Shown in pieces: positions 16,578-22,944 of a stretch of DNA of 64,000 nt. Within the stretch, counting starts at the first letter, position 1, and each line of letters opens with the position of its first letter. Both the position numbers and the translations under genes were made by a program. Below the pieces are notes generated by a model. That model was given only the letters and a program-made list of their open reading frames with translations, was not told where the DNA came from and made no database searches. The stretch is from Zestomonas insulae (GTDB lineage Bacteria > Pseudomonadota > Gammaproteobacteria > Pseudomonadales > Pseudomonadaceae): NCBI RefSeq assembly GCF_016901015.1, contig NZ_JAFEUP010000002.1:434001-498000 (forward strand), written 5' to 3'.

Positions 16578-16614
16578 TTTCGCGGGCCGCCTCTTTGTGG
16601 CGCGCCCTGAAGCC

Positions 16615-17652
16615 TCACATCTCCAGAATCACCTTCAGCGCCTGACTGTCGGCCGCCTGGCCGAACACTTCGTACGCCTGCAGCGCTTCGGCGAAGGCGA
16701 AGCGGTGGGTGATCATCTGCTGCGGGTCGAGCTTGCCGGCCTGCACCATCTTCAGCAGCTGCGGGGTGGTGAAGGTGTCCACCAGGCCGGTGCGCAGGGT
16801 GATGTTGTGGCTCCACAGCGTCTCCAGGTGCAGGTCGACCTTGACCCCGTGCACGCCGAGCACGGCGATATGCCCGCCGGCGCCGATGATCTGTTCGCAC
16901 AGGCTGAAGGTCGCCGGCACCCCGACCGCCTCGATGGCCACGTCGACTCCGCGCCCGCCAGTAAGGCTGTGCAGTTCTCCGGCGACATTGTCGCGGCCGC
17001 TGTTGAGCACCCGCGTGGCGCCGAACTGGCGGGCCACGGCGAGGCGATGGTCATCGAGGTCGATCACCACGATTTCCGCCGGCGCGTAGAACTGCGCGGT
17101 GAGCAGCGCGGCCAGGCCGACCGGGCCGGCGCCGATGATCGCCACCACGTCGCCGGGGCTGACCTGGCCGTTGAGCACGCCGCATTCGTAGCCGGTCGGC
17201 AGGATGTCGCTGAGCATCACCATGGCCTCGTCGGGAATCCCCGGCGGCAGTGCATGCAGGCTGCCATCGGCATGCGGGATGCGCACGTACTCGGCCTGAG
17301 TGCCGTCGATGCGGTGGCCGAGAATCCAGCCGCCGTCGGCGCAGTGCGAGTACATGCCTTTCTTGCAGTAATCGCAGCGCCCGCAGGCGGTGATGCAGGA
17401 AATCAGTACGCGGTCGCCCGGCTTGAAGCGCGAGACGCCGGAGCCGACGCTCTCGACGATGCCGACGCCTTCATGGCCGAGCACGCGGCCCGGCTCGCAG
17501 GTCGGCACGTCGCCCTTGAGGATGTGCAGGTCGGTGCCGCAGATGGTGGTCTTGAGCAGCCGCACGATGGCGTCGGTGGCCTGCTGCAGCTGCGGTTGCG
17601 GGCGTTCTTCCAGGCGTGGGCCGCCGGGGCCCTGATAAACGATGGCGTGCAT
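16615..17652 (-). CDS. Zinc-dependent alcohol dehydrogenase
   Basis: 345-residue NAD(P)-dependent medium-chain dehydrogenase. Catalytic zinc ligands are Cys38 (TTICGTDLH) and His60-Glu61 (GHEGVG). The structural zinc lobe is complete with Cys90, 93, 96 and 104 (CGRCDYCKKGMYSHC). The Rossmann motif IIGAGPVGLAALL begins near residue 166. It oxidises alcohols or reduces aldehydes/ketones; preferred substrate unknown. Start ATG 17652; a longer in-frame extension runs upstream through the usp region and is implausible. It is divergent from the Usp gene across 166 bp that contain one Anr-type box, so expression is expected to rise at low oxygen. Confidence 0.93.
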   Translation of the reverse strand: MHAIVYQGPGGPRLEERPQPQLQQATDAIVRLLKTTICGTDLHILKGDVPTCEPGRVLGHEGVGIVESVGSGVSRFKPGDRVLISCITACGRCDYCKKGMYSHCADGGWILGHRIDGTQAEYVRIPHADGSLHALPPGIPDEAMVMLSDILPTGYECGVLNGQVSPGDVVAIIGAGPVGLAALLTAQFYAPAEIVVIDLDDHRLAVARQFGATRVLNSGRDNVAGELHSLTGGRGVDVAIEAVGVPATFSLCEQIIGAGGHIAVLGVHGVKVDLHLETLWSHNITLRTGLVDTFTTPQLLKMVQAGKLDPQQMITHRFAFAEALQAYEVFGQAADSQALKVILEM

Positions 17653-17742
17653 AGTGCACCTCCGGGTTGCGGGAAGGGGCGCGGCGGTACGGCAGATTCG
17701 GCACCGCGAACTGCACGGTAAGCGCGCCGAGCGGGTCCAGGC

Positions 17743-17756
17743 TTGATCTGGGTCAA
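17743..17756. promoter_or_regulatory. Anr/FNR box shared by adh and usp
   Basis: TTGAT-CTGG-GTCAA matches the TTGAT-N4-ATCAA consensus at 9 of 10 positions. Its centre (17749.5) is 32 bp from the centre of TGCAAT at 17779-17784, a -10 for usp. It is also 32 bp, in the other direction, from the weaker TACCGT (minus strand, 17715-17720), a possible -10 for adh. That spacing is the class II (-41.5) arrangement used by FNR-type activators. Confidence 0.8.
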
Positions 17757-17818
17757 CGGCCGCCGGCAGTGCCTGCGGTGCAATGCCTGCATCAGTCCAC
17801 GCCCATGGAGACAGTGCG

Positions 17819-18682
17819 ATGAACAGATTATTGGTGGCCACCGACCTTTCCGCGCGTTCCGATCTCGCCGTGCAGCGCGCCGCGCTGCTCGCCAAGCAGT
17901 TCGACTGCGAGTGGACGCTGCTGCATGTGATCGATGACGACGCGCCGCAGCCATTGATCGAGCGGCAACTGCACGACGCCCGAGCGCTGCTCGAGGACCG
18001 CGTCGAAGGCCTGGCGCTGATCGCCGGACGCCGGCCGCGGGTGATGGTCGAGTGCGGCGCGGTCGAGCAGACCATCGACGAGGTGGCCGCCGGCACCGGC
18101 TGCGCCCTGCTGGTGCTGGGCATGCAGCGGCGCAGCCTGCTGCGCGACATCTTTCGCGGCACCACCGCCGAGCGGATCATCCGCCGCAGCCGCCTGCCGG
18201 TGCTGCGGGTCGCCAGCGCCGGCGAGGACCAGTACCGCCGCGTGCTGTTCGCCTGCGACCTGTCCGCCAGCTCCGTGCATGCCTTGCAGACCGCCCGCAC
18301 CCTGGGCCTGGTGGGCGACGGCGAACTGCACGCTACTTATGTCTTCGAAGCCTTCGCCAAGGGCCAGATGCTCATGTCGCCGACCGAGGCGGCGGTGGTC
18401 GCACATGCCAGCCGCGAGGCCCGCGAGCAGGCCGGCGAGGAGTTCCAGCGCTTCCTCCGCGAGCAGCAGCTGAGCGTGCCGCCGGAGCGCACCCACCTCG
18501 AGGAAGGTTTTGCCGTGGTCGAGCTCAAGCGCTCGATCGTCGCCGTCGATCCCGACCTGGTGGTGATCGGCACCCACGGGCGCACCGGGTTCCGCAAGAT
18601 GATGCTCGGCAGCGTGGCGGAAAGCCTGCTCGGCGAAGTCGGCCGCGACATGCTCTGCGTGCCGCTGCCGGCGCGCAGCTAA
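17819..18682 (+). CDS. Tandem-domain universal stress protein
   Basis: 287-residue cytosolic protein made of two UspA domains, residues about 1-142 and 150-287. The first opens with MNRLLVATDLSARSDLAVQRA and the second with YRRVLFACDLSASSVHALQTA. The second domain retains the ATP-binding signature VIGTHGRTGFRKMMLGSVAE (G-2x-G-9x-G-S/T pattern); the first has GMQRRSLLRDIFRGTTAERI. Such proteins support survival in stationary phase and anaerobiosis. Start ATG 17819 follows GGAG; a longer frame from 17783 was rejected. An Anr box and TGCAAT -10 predict a transcript starting near 17791. A perfect 10-bp hairpin follows the stop. Confidence 0.92.
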   Translation: MNRLLVATDLSARSDLAVQRAALLAKQFDCEWTLLHVIDDDAPQPLIERQLHDARALLEDRVEGLALIAGRRPRVMVECGAVEQTIDEVAAGTGCALLVLGMQRRSLLRDIFRGTTAERIIRRSRLPVLRVASAGEDQYRRVLFACDLSASSVHALQTARTLGLVGDGELHATYVFEAFAKGQMLMSPTEAAVVAHASREAREQAGEEFQRFLREQQLSVPPERTHLEEGFAVVELKRSIVAVDPDLVVIGTHGRTGFRKMMLGSVAESLLGEVGRDMLCVPLPARS

Positions 18683-18696
18683 GCGCGGGTCGCCTC

Positions 18697-18728
18697 TTGC
18701 CCCCTCGCGCGCTCGGGTGAGGGGGCAA
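18697..18728 (+). terminator. Perfect 10-bp hairpin after usp
   Basis: TTGCCCCCTC (18697-18706) pairs perfectly with GAGGGGGCAA (18719-18728) across a 12-base loop, 14 bp after the usp stop. The following bases are CTTGTG, not a U-tract. Its right arm runs almost directly into the permease remnant. Confidence 0.55.
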
Positions 18729-18736
18729 CTTGTGGG

Positions 18737-18892
18737 CTGGCGCCGACCACCCACTTCGTCGGTCTGGCGCAGGCGATCCTCTACCGTGGCGCCGACCTCG
18801 CCATCGTCTGGCCGCAGCTGCTGGCGATCCTGGCGATCGGCACGCTGTTCTTCCTCGCTGCGCTGCGACGCTTCCGCAAGACGATTACGTAG
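18737..18892 (+). pseudogene. C-terminal remnant of an ABC-2-type permease
   Basis: From about 18740 one frame reads PTTHFVGLAQAILYRGADL, continues AIVWPQLLAILAIG, and ends ALRRFRKTIT before a TAG at 18890-18892. This is the typical last 50 residues of ABC-2/YhhJ-type drug exporter permeases: the THFVxLAQAILYRGA loop, a final membrane helix and a basic FRKT tail. No start codon, ribosome-binding site or upstream permease sequence is present; the fragment begins right after the usp hairpin. I read it as the tail left by a deletion. A REP element begins 40 bp after its stop. Confidence 0.75.
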
Positions 18893-18932
18893 ATGGCCTG
18901 AGGCCGGCCCGAGACGGGTGGCGGCGATGAGC

Positions 18933-19004
18933 TGTAGGAGCGGATTAATCCGCGAATGCCGGCGACTCCGCGCTGTCGGGATCGCGAATGAATTTGCTCC
19001 TACA
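18933..19004. repeat. Pseudomonas REP element, copy 2
   Basis: Opens with TGTAGGAGCGGATTAATCCG and closes with TTTGCTCCTACA, so the outer arms TGTAGGAGC/GCTCCTACA are perfect inverted repeats. It contains the same GCGAATGAATT core as copy 1. It lies between the permease remnant and the end of the yceH gene. With copy 1 it brackets the adh-usp module. Confidence 0.9.
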
Positions 19005-19036
19005 AGGCAGGCTGGCGTCGGCAGCTGCGGGCGTTC

Positions 19037-19693
19037 TCAGTTCCCGACCAGCAGCGCCAGCTTTTCCTCCAGCTCCGCCACCCGCGCTTCCAGGGCCTGC
19101 AGGCGCTCGTCGTACTGCGCATTGCCGCCGCTCGCCGCCGGCGCATCGCTGCGCTGGCTGGCGATCAGTTCCTCGCGATCACCGGCGCTGCCCAGCAGGT
19201 GCAGGTAGCGATCCTCGCGCTGCCCGCTCTGGCGTGGCACCAGCAGCGCCAGGCCGCGGCTGATCAGGCGTTCCAGCTGGTGCTGGACCTGCTCGACATC
19301 CTCGAAGGCATACAGCCGGTTGCTGCGGGTCAGCAGCTCGCCGAGGGTCTGCGGGCCGCGCAGCAGCAACAGGCCGAGCAGCGCCAGTTGCGGCGGGGCC
19401 AGCTCGAGTTTCTTGTCGACCCGCTGTTCCCAGCGGTCGGCGCGGCTGGCCATCTGCAGGCGCACCAGCTGGCGTTCCTCGAGGGCGCGCAGGGCCTGGC
19501 CGACGGCGCCGGAGGCGAGGTTCATCACCGGTTCGCGGCTGGTCTTCTGGTTGCAGGCGAGCAGCAGGGCGTTGAGGGTCAGCGGGTAGCTTTCCGGGGT
19601 GGTCGCCTGCTTCTCGATCAGGCTGCCGAGGATGCGCACCTCGGTGGCACTGAGGGGCTGCTGCTCGAAGGGGAGGGGAGTGTCGGCGGACAT
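19037..19693 (-). CDS. yceH: YceH/DUF480 family protein
   Basis: 218-residue DUF480 (UPF0502) protein with two winged-helix-like modules. The first has the family signature [20 protein letters not shown], then [20 protein letters not shown] (about residues 15-55). The second is [21 protein letters not shown] (about 100-120). A C-terminal coiled coil ([20 protein letters not shown]) closes the protein. Function is not established; the fold suggests nucleic-acid binding. The start at 19693 has a GGA element at reasonable spacing; an in-frame ATG at 19705 would add four residues. The Anr-controlled and REP-containing region ends just downstream. Confidence 0.9.
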   Translation of the reverse strand: MSADTPLPFEQQPLSATEVRILGSLIEKQATTPESYPLTLNALLLACNQKTSREPVMNLASGAVGQALRALEERQLVRLQMASRADRWEQRVDKKLELAPPQLALLGLLLLRGPQTLGELLTRSNRLYAFEDVEQVQHQLERLISRGLALLVPRQSGQREDRYLHLLGSAGDREELIASQRSDAPAASGGNAQYDERLQALEARVAELEEKLALLVGN

Positions 19694-19775
19694 GGCGCAA
19701 TCCATTGGCGGGAACGGGTGCCTAGGCTAGCCCGAGTTGCGCCGGGCCGGAACGATCAATTTGTAATGAAGTGCC

Positions 19776-19801
19776 GCAGGCACGGCGTGCGCCGTGCCTG
19801 C
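19776..19801 (-). terminator. Hairpin downstream of the DUF4124 gene
   Basis: A perfect 11-bp stem (GCAGGCACGGC at 19776-19786 with GCCGTGCCTGC at 19791-19801) and a 4-base loop lie 20 bp past the stop codon on the minus strand. The downstream minus-strand sequence (GGCACTTCATTAC) has only scattered Ts. Confidence 0.6.
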
Positions 19802-19821
19802 GCAACGTGCGGTCTAGCGGT

Positions 19822-20373
19822 CTAGCGGTCGAGCTGCGGGCCGGTGTGCTTGGTGGCGTTGCGCGGCGCACCGACGCCCTTGGGCTGCGGTTGCGGCTGC
19901 ACCGGTGGCTCGATGGGCGGCTGCACCGGCGGATAGACCGGTGGGTAGGGCGGGTACGGCGGATAAGGTGGGTACGGTCGGTGGTCCGGATAGGGCGGAC
20001 GCGGCCGGGGGCGCGGGATGTAGTTGGGGTCGTAGGAGTCGTAGGTGCTGCGCGAACTGCCGTCGTCGTAGTCGTCCTCTTCCTCTTCGTAGGGCTCGGG
20101 CGCCTGCTGCGGTGGCTGCACCTGCTGGCGCGGCGCTTCCTGCAGTTCCGGTTTGGGTGGTGCCGGGGTGGCCAGCGGCACCGATGGCCCGCTGCCGCTC
20201 GGCCGGTCGTTCTGGATCTGCATCACCTTGTCCAGCGCCTGCTCGGGCGGGCAGCTGGTCTGCGTGTAGGTGACGTTGCCGTTGCGGTCGATGCACTTGA
20301 CGATCGTGGCGGCCCAGGCCGCCGAGGTCGGGCCGGCCAACAGCGCAGCCAGCAACCAACGGGTGGTGTTCAT
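19822..20373 (-). CDS. DUF4124 domain protein with proline-rich C-terminus
   Basis: 183-residue exported protein. The signal peptide is residues 1-21 (ending SAAWA-ATIVK). A short DUF4124 domain follows (IVKCIDRNGNVTYTQTSCP, about residues 24-42), the usual module in small periplasmic proteins of gammaproteobacteria. The second half is low complexity: a Gln/Pro stretch, an acidic patch (EEEEDDYDDG) and a proline-tyrosine region with four tandem YPP units and a PQPQPKG end. It may span or contact the cell wall, but no function is known. AGGAGT precedes the ATG at 20373; a longer frame from 20448 lacks a signal-peptide start. Confidence 0.85.
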   Translation of the reverse strand: MNTTRWLLAALLAGPTSAAWAATIVKCIDRNGNVTYTQTSCPPEQALDKVMQIQNDRPSGSGPSVPLATPAPPKPELQEAPRQQVQPPQQAPEPYEEEEDDYDDGSSRSTYDSYDPNYIPRPRPRPPYPDHRPYPPYPPYPPYPPVYPPVQPPIEPPVQPQPQPKGVGAPRNATKHTGPQLDR

Positions 20374-20452
20374 CGAGACTCCTAGCGCAAGGCAGGTCAC
20401 TGGGCGCGACCTGCGGTCCATTTCGCACAGTGTATGCGCTGGCACCAAGGTC

Positions 20453-21691
20453 TCAAATACTGGCGCGCGATTGCTCCTGCGGCGCTTCGGCCAGCTCGCC
20501 GCTGAGGCAGCCGGCTGCGGTGAACAGCACGTCGGTGGAGGAGTTCAGCGCGGTTTCCGCCGAATCCTGCAGGATGCCGATGATGAAGCCGACTGCCACC
20601 ACCTGCATGGCGATGTCGCTGGAGATGCCGAACAGCCCACAGGCCAGCGGCACCAGCAGCAGCGAACCACCGGCCACGCCGGACACCCCGGCGGCGCTGA
20701 TCGAGGCGACCACGCTGAGCAGCAGGGCGCTGAGCAGGTCGATCTGAATGCCCAAGGTGTGCGCCGCGGCGAGGGTCAGCACGGTGATGGTGATCGCCGC
20801 GCCGGCCATGTTGATCGTCGCGCCGAGCGGAATCGACACCGAGTAGGTGTCCTCGTGCAGACCGAGGCGCTCGGCGAGCTGCAGGTTGACCGGGATGTTG
20901 GCCGCCGAGCTGCGGGTGAAGAACGCGGTGATGCCGCTTTCGCGCAGGCAGGTGAACACCAGCGGATAGGGGTTGCGGCGAAGCCTCCAGAACACGATCA
21001 GCGGGTTCACCACCAGGGCAACGAAGAGCATGCAGCCGAGCAGCACGGCGAGCAGGTGCAGGTAGCCGAGCAGAGCGCCGAGTCCGGATTCGGCCAGGGT
21101 GGCGGCGACCAGGCCGAAGATGCCCAGCGGCGCGCAGCGGATCACCAGTTTGACGATCAGCGAGACGCCGCTGGCCAGGTCGTTGAGCAGCGTGCGAGTG
21201 CTCTCACCGGCATGGCGGAAGGCGATGCCGAGGCCGATCGCCCAGGCCAGGATGCCGATGAAGTTGGCCTCGATCAGCGCCCGTACCGGGTTGTCGACCA
21301 CGCTCAGCAGCAAGGCCTTCAGCACTTCGGCGATGCCGCCGGGTGCCGTCAGCTCGGCGGTGGGTTGGGCCAGCGTCAGGTGCGAGGGAAACAGGAAACT
21401 GCCGATCACCGCGACCCAGGCGGCGGCCAGGGTGCCGATGGCATAGAGCAGCAGGATCGGTTTGATGTGGGTTTGCTGGCCCTGGCGATGGTTGGCAATG
21501 GCGGCGGTGACCAGCACGAACACTAGGATCGGCGCGACCGACTTCAGCGCGGTGACGAACACCGTGCCGAGCAGGCCGATACTCAGCGCGGCGTTGGGCC
21601 AGAACACGGCGAGGGCAATGCCGGCGCACAGGCCGAGGAGAATCTGAATGACTAGGCTGCCGCGGACGACGGCATACAGAGGGCTGCGCAT
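20453..21691 (-). CDS. sstT: Serine/threonine:sodium symporter SstT
   Basis: 412-residue inner membrane DAACS-family transporter that imports serine and threonine with Na+. Recognisable features are [14 protein letters not shown] near the N-terminus, [12 protein letters not shown], the helical-hairpin motif [14 protein letters not shown] (about 275-288), [20 protein letters not shown] (about 303-322) and [20 protein letters not shown] (about 345-364). The start ATG 21691 has GAGG at good spacing; a TTG at 21706 is an unlikely alternative. Its leader of about 104 nt contains an intrinsic terminator, and an Anr-type box with a matching -10 lies upstream. Expression is therefore predicted to depend on oxygen and on antitermination or read-through. 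Confidence 0.93.
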   Translation of the reverse strand: MRSPLYAVVRGSLVIQILLGLCAGIALAVFWPNAALSIGLLGTVFVTALKSVAPILVFVLVTAAIANHRQGQQTHIKPILLLYAIGTLAAAWVAVIGSFLFPSHLTLAQPTAELTAPGGIAEVLKALLLSVVDNPVRALIEANFIGILAWAIGLGIAFRHAGESTRTLLNDLASGVSLIVKLVIRCAPLGIFGLVAATLAESGLGALLGYLHLLAVLLGCMLFVALVVNPLIVFWRLRRNPYPLVFTCLRESGITAFFTRSSAANIPVNLQLAERLGLHEDTYSVSIPLGATINMAGAAITITVLTLAAAHTLGIQIDLLSALLLSVVASISAAGVSGVAGGSLLLVPLACGLFGISSDIAMQVVAVGFIIGILQDSAETALNSSTDVLFTAAGCLSGELAEAPQEQSRASI

Positions 21692-21704
21692 GGAGAACCT
21701 CGGC

Positions 21705-21755
21705 AAGAAAAAGGCCCTTCCCCGATTGCCAGCGCGAACGCTGCAGGGAAGGGCC
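21705..21755 (-). terminator. Intrinsic terminator in the sstT leader (possible attenuator)
   Basis: On the minus strand GGCCCTTCCC (21755-21746) pairs with GGGAAGGGCC (21722-21713), followed at once by TTTTT and CTTG. The loop holds a second small hairpin (CAGCG-TTCG-CGCTG). The T-run ends about 15 bases before the sstT ATG, just ahead of its Shine-Dalgarno. It can end transcripts from the upstream hlyD operon, and it also lies inside any sstT transcript started at the Anr-type promoter. Confidence 0.85.
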
Positions 21756-21801
21756 GAAACATCAGGTCCGTGTGGAGAGGGAGACGGCCTGTGATGAAGC
21801 C

Positions 21802-21807
21802 ACTTTA
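21802..21807 (-). promoter_or_regulatory. Predicted -10 of the sstT promoter
   Basis: TAAAGT on the minus strand, with its centre exactly 32 bp from the centre of the Anr-type box at 21830-21843, as in class II FNR-type promoters. Predicted start near 21795. Confidence 0.45.
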
Positions 21808-21829
21808 GGCCTATGCGGGCTGGAGTGGC

Positions 21830-21843
21830 TTGACCTGGGTCAA
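21830..21843 (-). promoter_or_regulatory. Anr/FNR-type box upstream of sstT
   Basis: TTGAC-CTGG-GTCAA is a perfectly symmetric FNR/Anr-type site that shares its spacer and right arm with the adh/usp box. It overlaps the last codon and stop of the hlyD-like gene. Its position fits class II activation of sstT. Confidence 0.7.
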
Positions 21844-22733
21844 CGGGGCGCTGCGTTGTTGCTGGCGGCGTCGCGCTGCGCGGTGACGATCACCGTGCCG
21901 GTCATACCGGCGGACAGGCGCACGTCGTCCGGCACCTCGTCGATCTGGATGCGCACCGGGATGCGCTGCGCCAGGCGTACCCAGTTGAAGGTCGGGTTGA
22001 CGTCGGCGGTCAGCTCGCGGCTCTGCGGGTTGTCGCGGTCGTAGATGGCGCGGGCGATGCTCTCGACGTGGCCCTTGAGGTGCTGGCCGCTCATCAGCTG
22101 GATGTCCACCGGGTCGCCTTCGCGCAGGTGCGGCAGCTTGGTTTCCTCGAAGTAGCCGTAGACCCAGAAGGAGTTGCGGTCGACCACCGCCAGCTTGGCC
22201 TCGCCAGCTCGCGCGTAGTCGCCGGCGTGCACGTTGAGGTTGGTCACGTAGCCATCGACCGGCGCCACCACGCGGGTGCGCGCCAGGTTCAGGCGCGCCG
22301 ACTCCAGCGCGGCTTCGGCCTGCTGCAGGTCGGCTTCGGCGACCGCGGCGTTGTTGCTGGCGTCGTCCAGGCTTTCGCGCGACACCACGCGGTTGTCCAT
22401 GGCCGCGCGGCGCTTGGCGTTGGCGTGGCGCATCGCCAGGGTGGCCTTGCGCGAGGCGACCACCGCCTCGGCCTGCTTGACCGCGATCTGGTAGTGCTCG
22501 GGGTCAATCTGCAGCAGCAGGTCACCTTTCTTCACCGCCTGGTTGTCCTTCACCGGCGCAGCCACCACCAGCCCGGAGACGTCGGCGGCGACGTTGATCA
22601 CCTCGGCGCGCACCCGCCCGTCGCGGGTCCACGGCGAGTCCATGTAGTGGGTCCACAGGTTGCGGCCGATCAGCACGGCCGCCACCAGGATGATCAGGGT
22701 TGCCAACAGGCTGAAGACGGATTTGAGGGTCAT
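21840..22733 (-). CDS. HlyD-family membrane fusion protein (AaeA-like)
   Basis: 297-residue periplasmic adaptor anchored by one N-terminal membrane segment (about residues 5-27). The biotinyl-lipoyl halves are split around a helical hairpin: [24 protein letters not shown] and [24 protein letters not shown]. Between them is a coiled-coil hairpin ([20 protein letters not shown], then [16 protein letters not shown]). It links an inner membrane pump to an outer membrane channel. It is the last of four same-strand genes: outer membrane factor, FUSC, DUF1656, HlyD. The set resembles E. coli aaeXAB, which exports aromatic carboxylic acids; the substrate here is inferred by analogy only. Confidence 0.93.
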   Translation of the reverse strand: MTLKSVFSLLATLIILVAAVLIGRNLWTHYMDSPWTRDGRVRAEVINVAADVSGLVVAAPVKDNQAVKKGDLLLQIDPEHYQIAVKQAEAVVASRKATLAMRHANAKRRAAMDNRVVSRESLDDASNNAAVAEADLQQAEAALESARLNLARTRVVAPVDGYVTNLNVHAGDYARAGEAKLAVVDRNSFWVYGYFEETKLPHLREGDPVDIQLMSGQHLKGHVESIARAIYDRDNPQSRELTADVNPTFNWVRLAQRIPVRIQIDEVPDDVRLSAGMTGTVIVTAQRDAASNNAAPR

Positions 22734-22743
22734 GATCGGACTC

Positions 22744-22944
22744 TTAGCGATAGACGTAGAGGGCGGCGCCGCCGTACAGGCAGGCGAACAGGCACACGCG
22801 GAACAGCGACGGGTGCCAGACGAAACGGTACAGGCCGACCCAGGCGAGCAGCCTGTCGAGGCCCCAGACCAGCACCAGGCAGATCAGGAACAGCAGGGTC
22901 ACGGTGGGCAGGTAGACCCCGTGCAGGGCGATTTCACGCGGCAT
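22744..22944 (-). CDS. DUF1656 small membrane protein (AaeX-like)
   Basis: 66-residue protein with two hydrophobic segments (about residues 10-30 and 47-64) and the family pattern EIALHGVYLPTVTLLFLICL, then WVGLYRFVWHPSLFRVCLF. DUF1656/AaeX proteins are encoded between FUSC and HlyD genes in many proteobacteria and are thought to be accessory to that exporter. The ATG at 22944 overlaps the FUSC stop by 11 bp, and the HlyD gene starts 10 bp after its own stop, so translation is tightly coupled across the operon. Confidence 0.9.
   Translation of the reverse strand: MPREIALHGVYLPTVTLLFLICLVLVWGLDRLLAWVGLYRFVWHPSLFRVCLFACLYGGAALYVYR

Noticed and set aside
20270..21526. A 418-codon frame antiparallel to sstT
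   Set aside because: Gln/Gly/His-rich low-complexity composition; shadow of a membrane protein gene.
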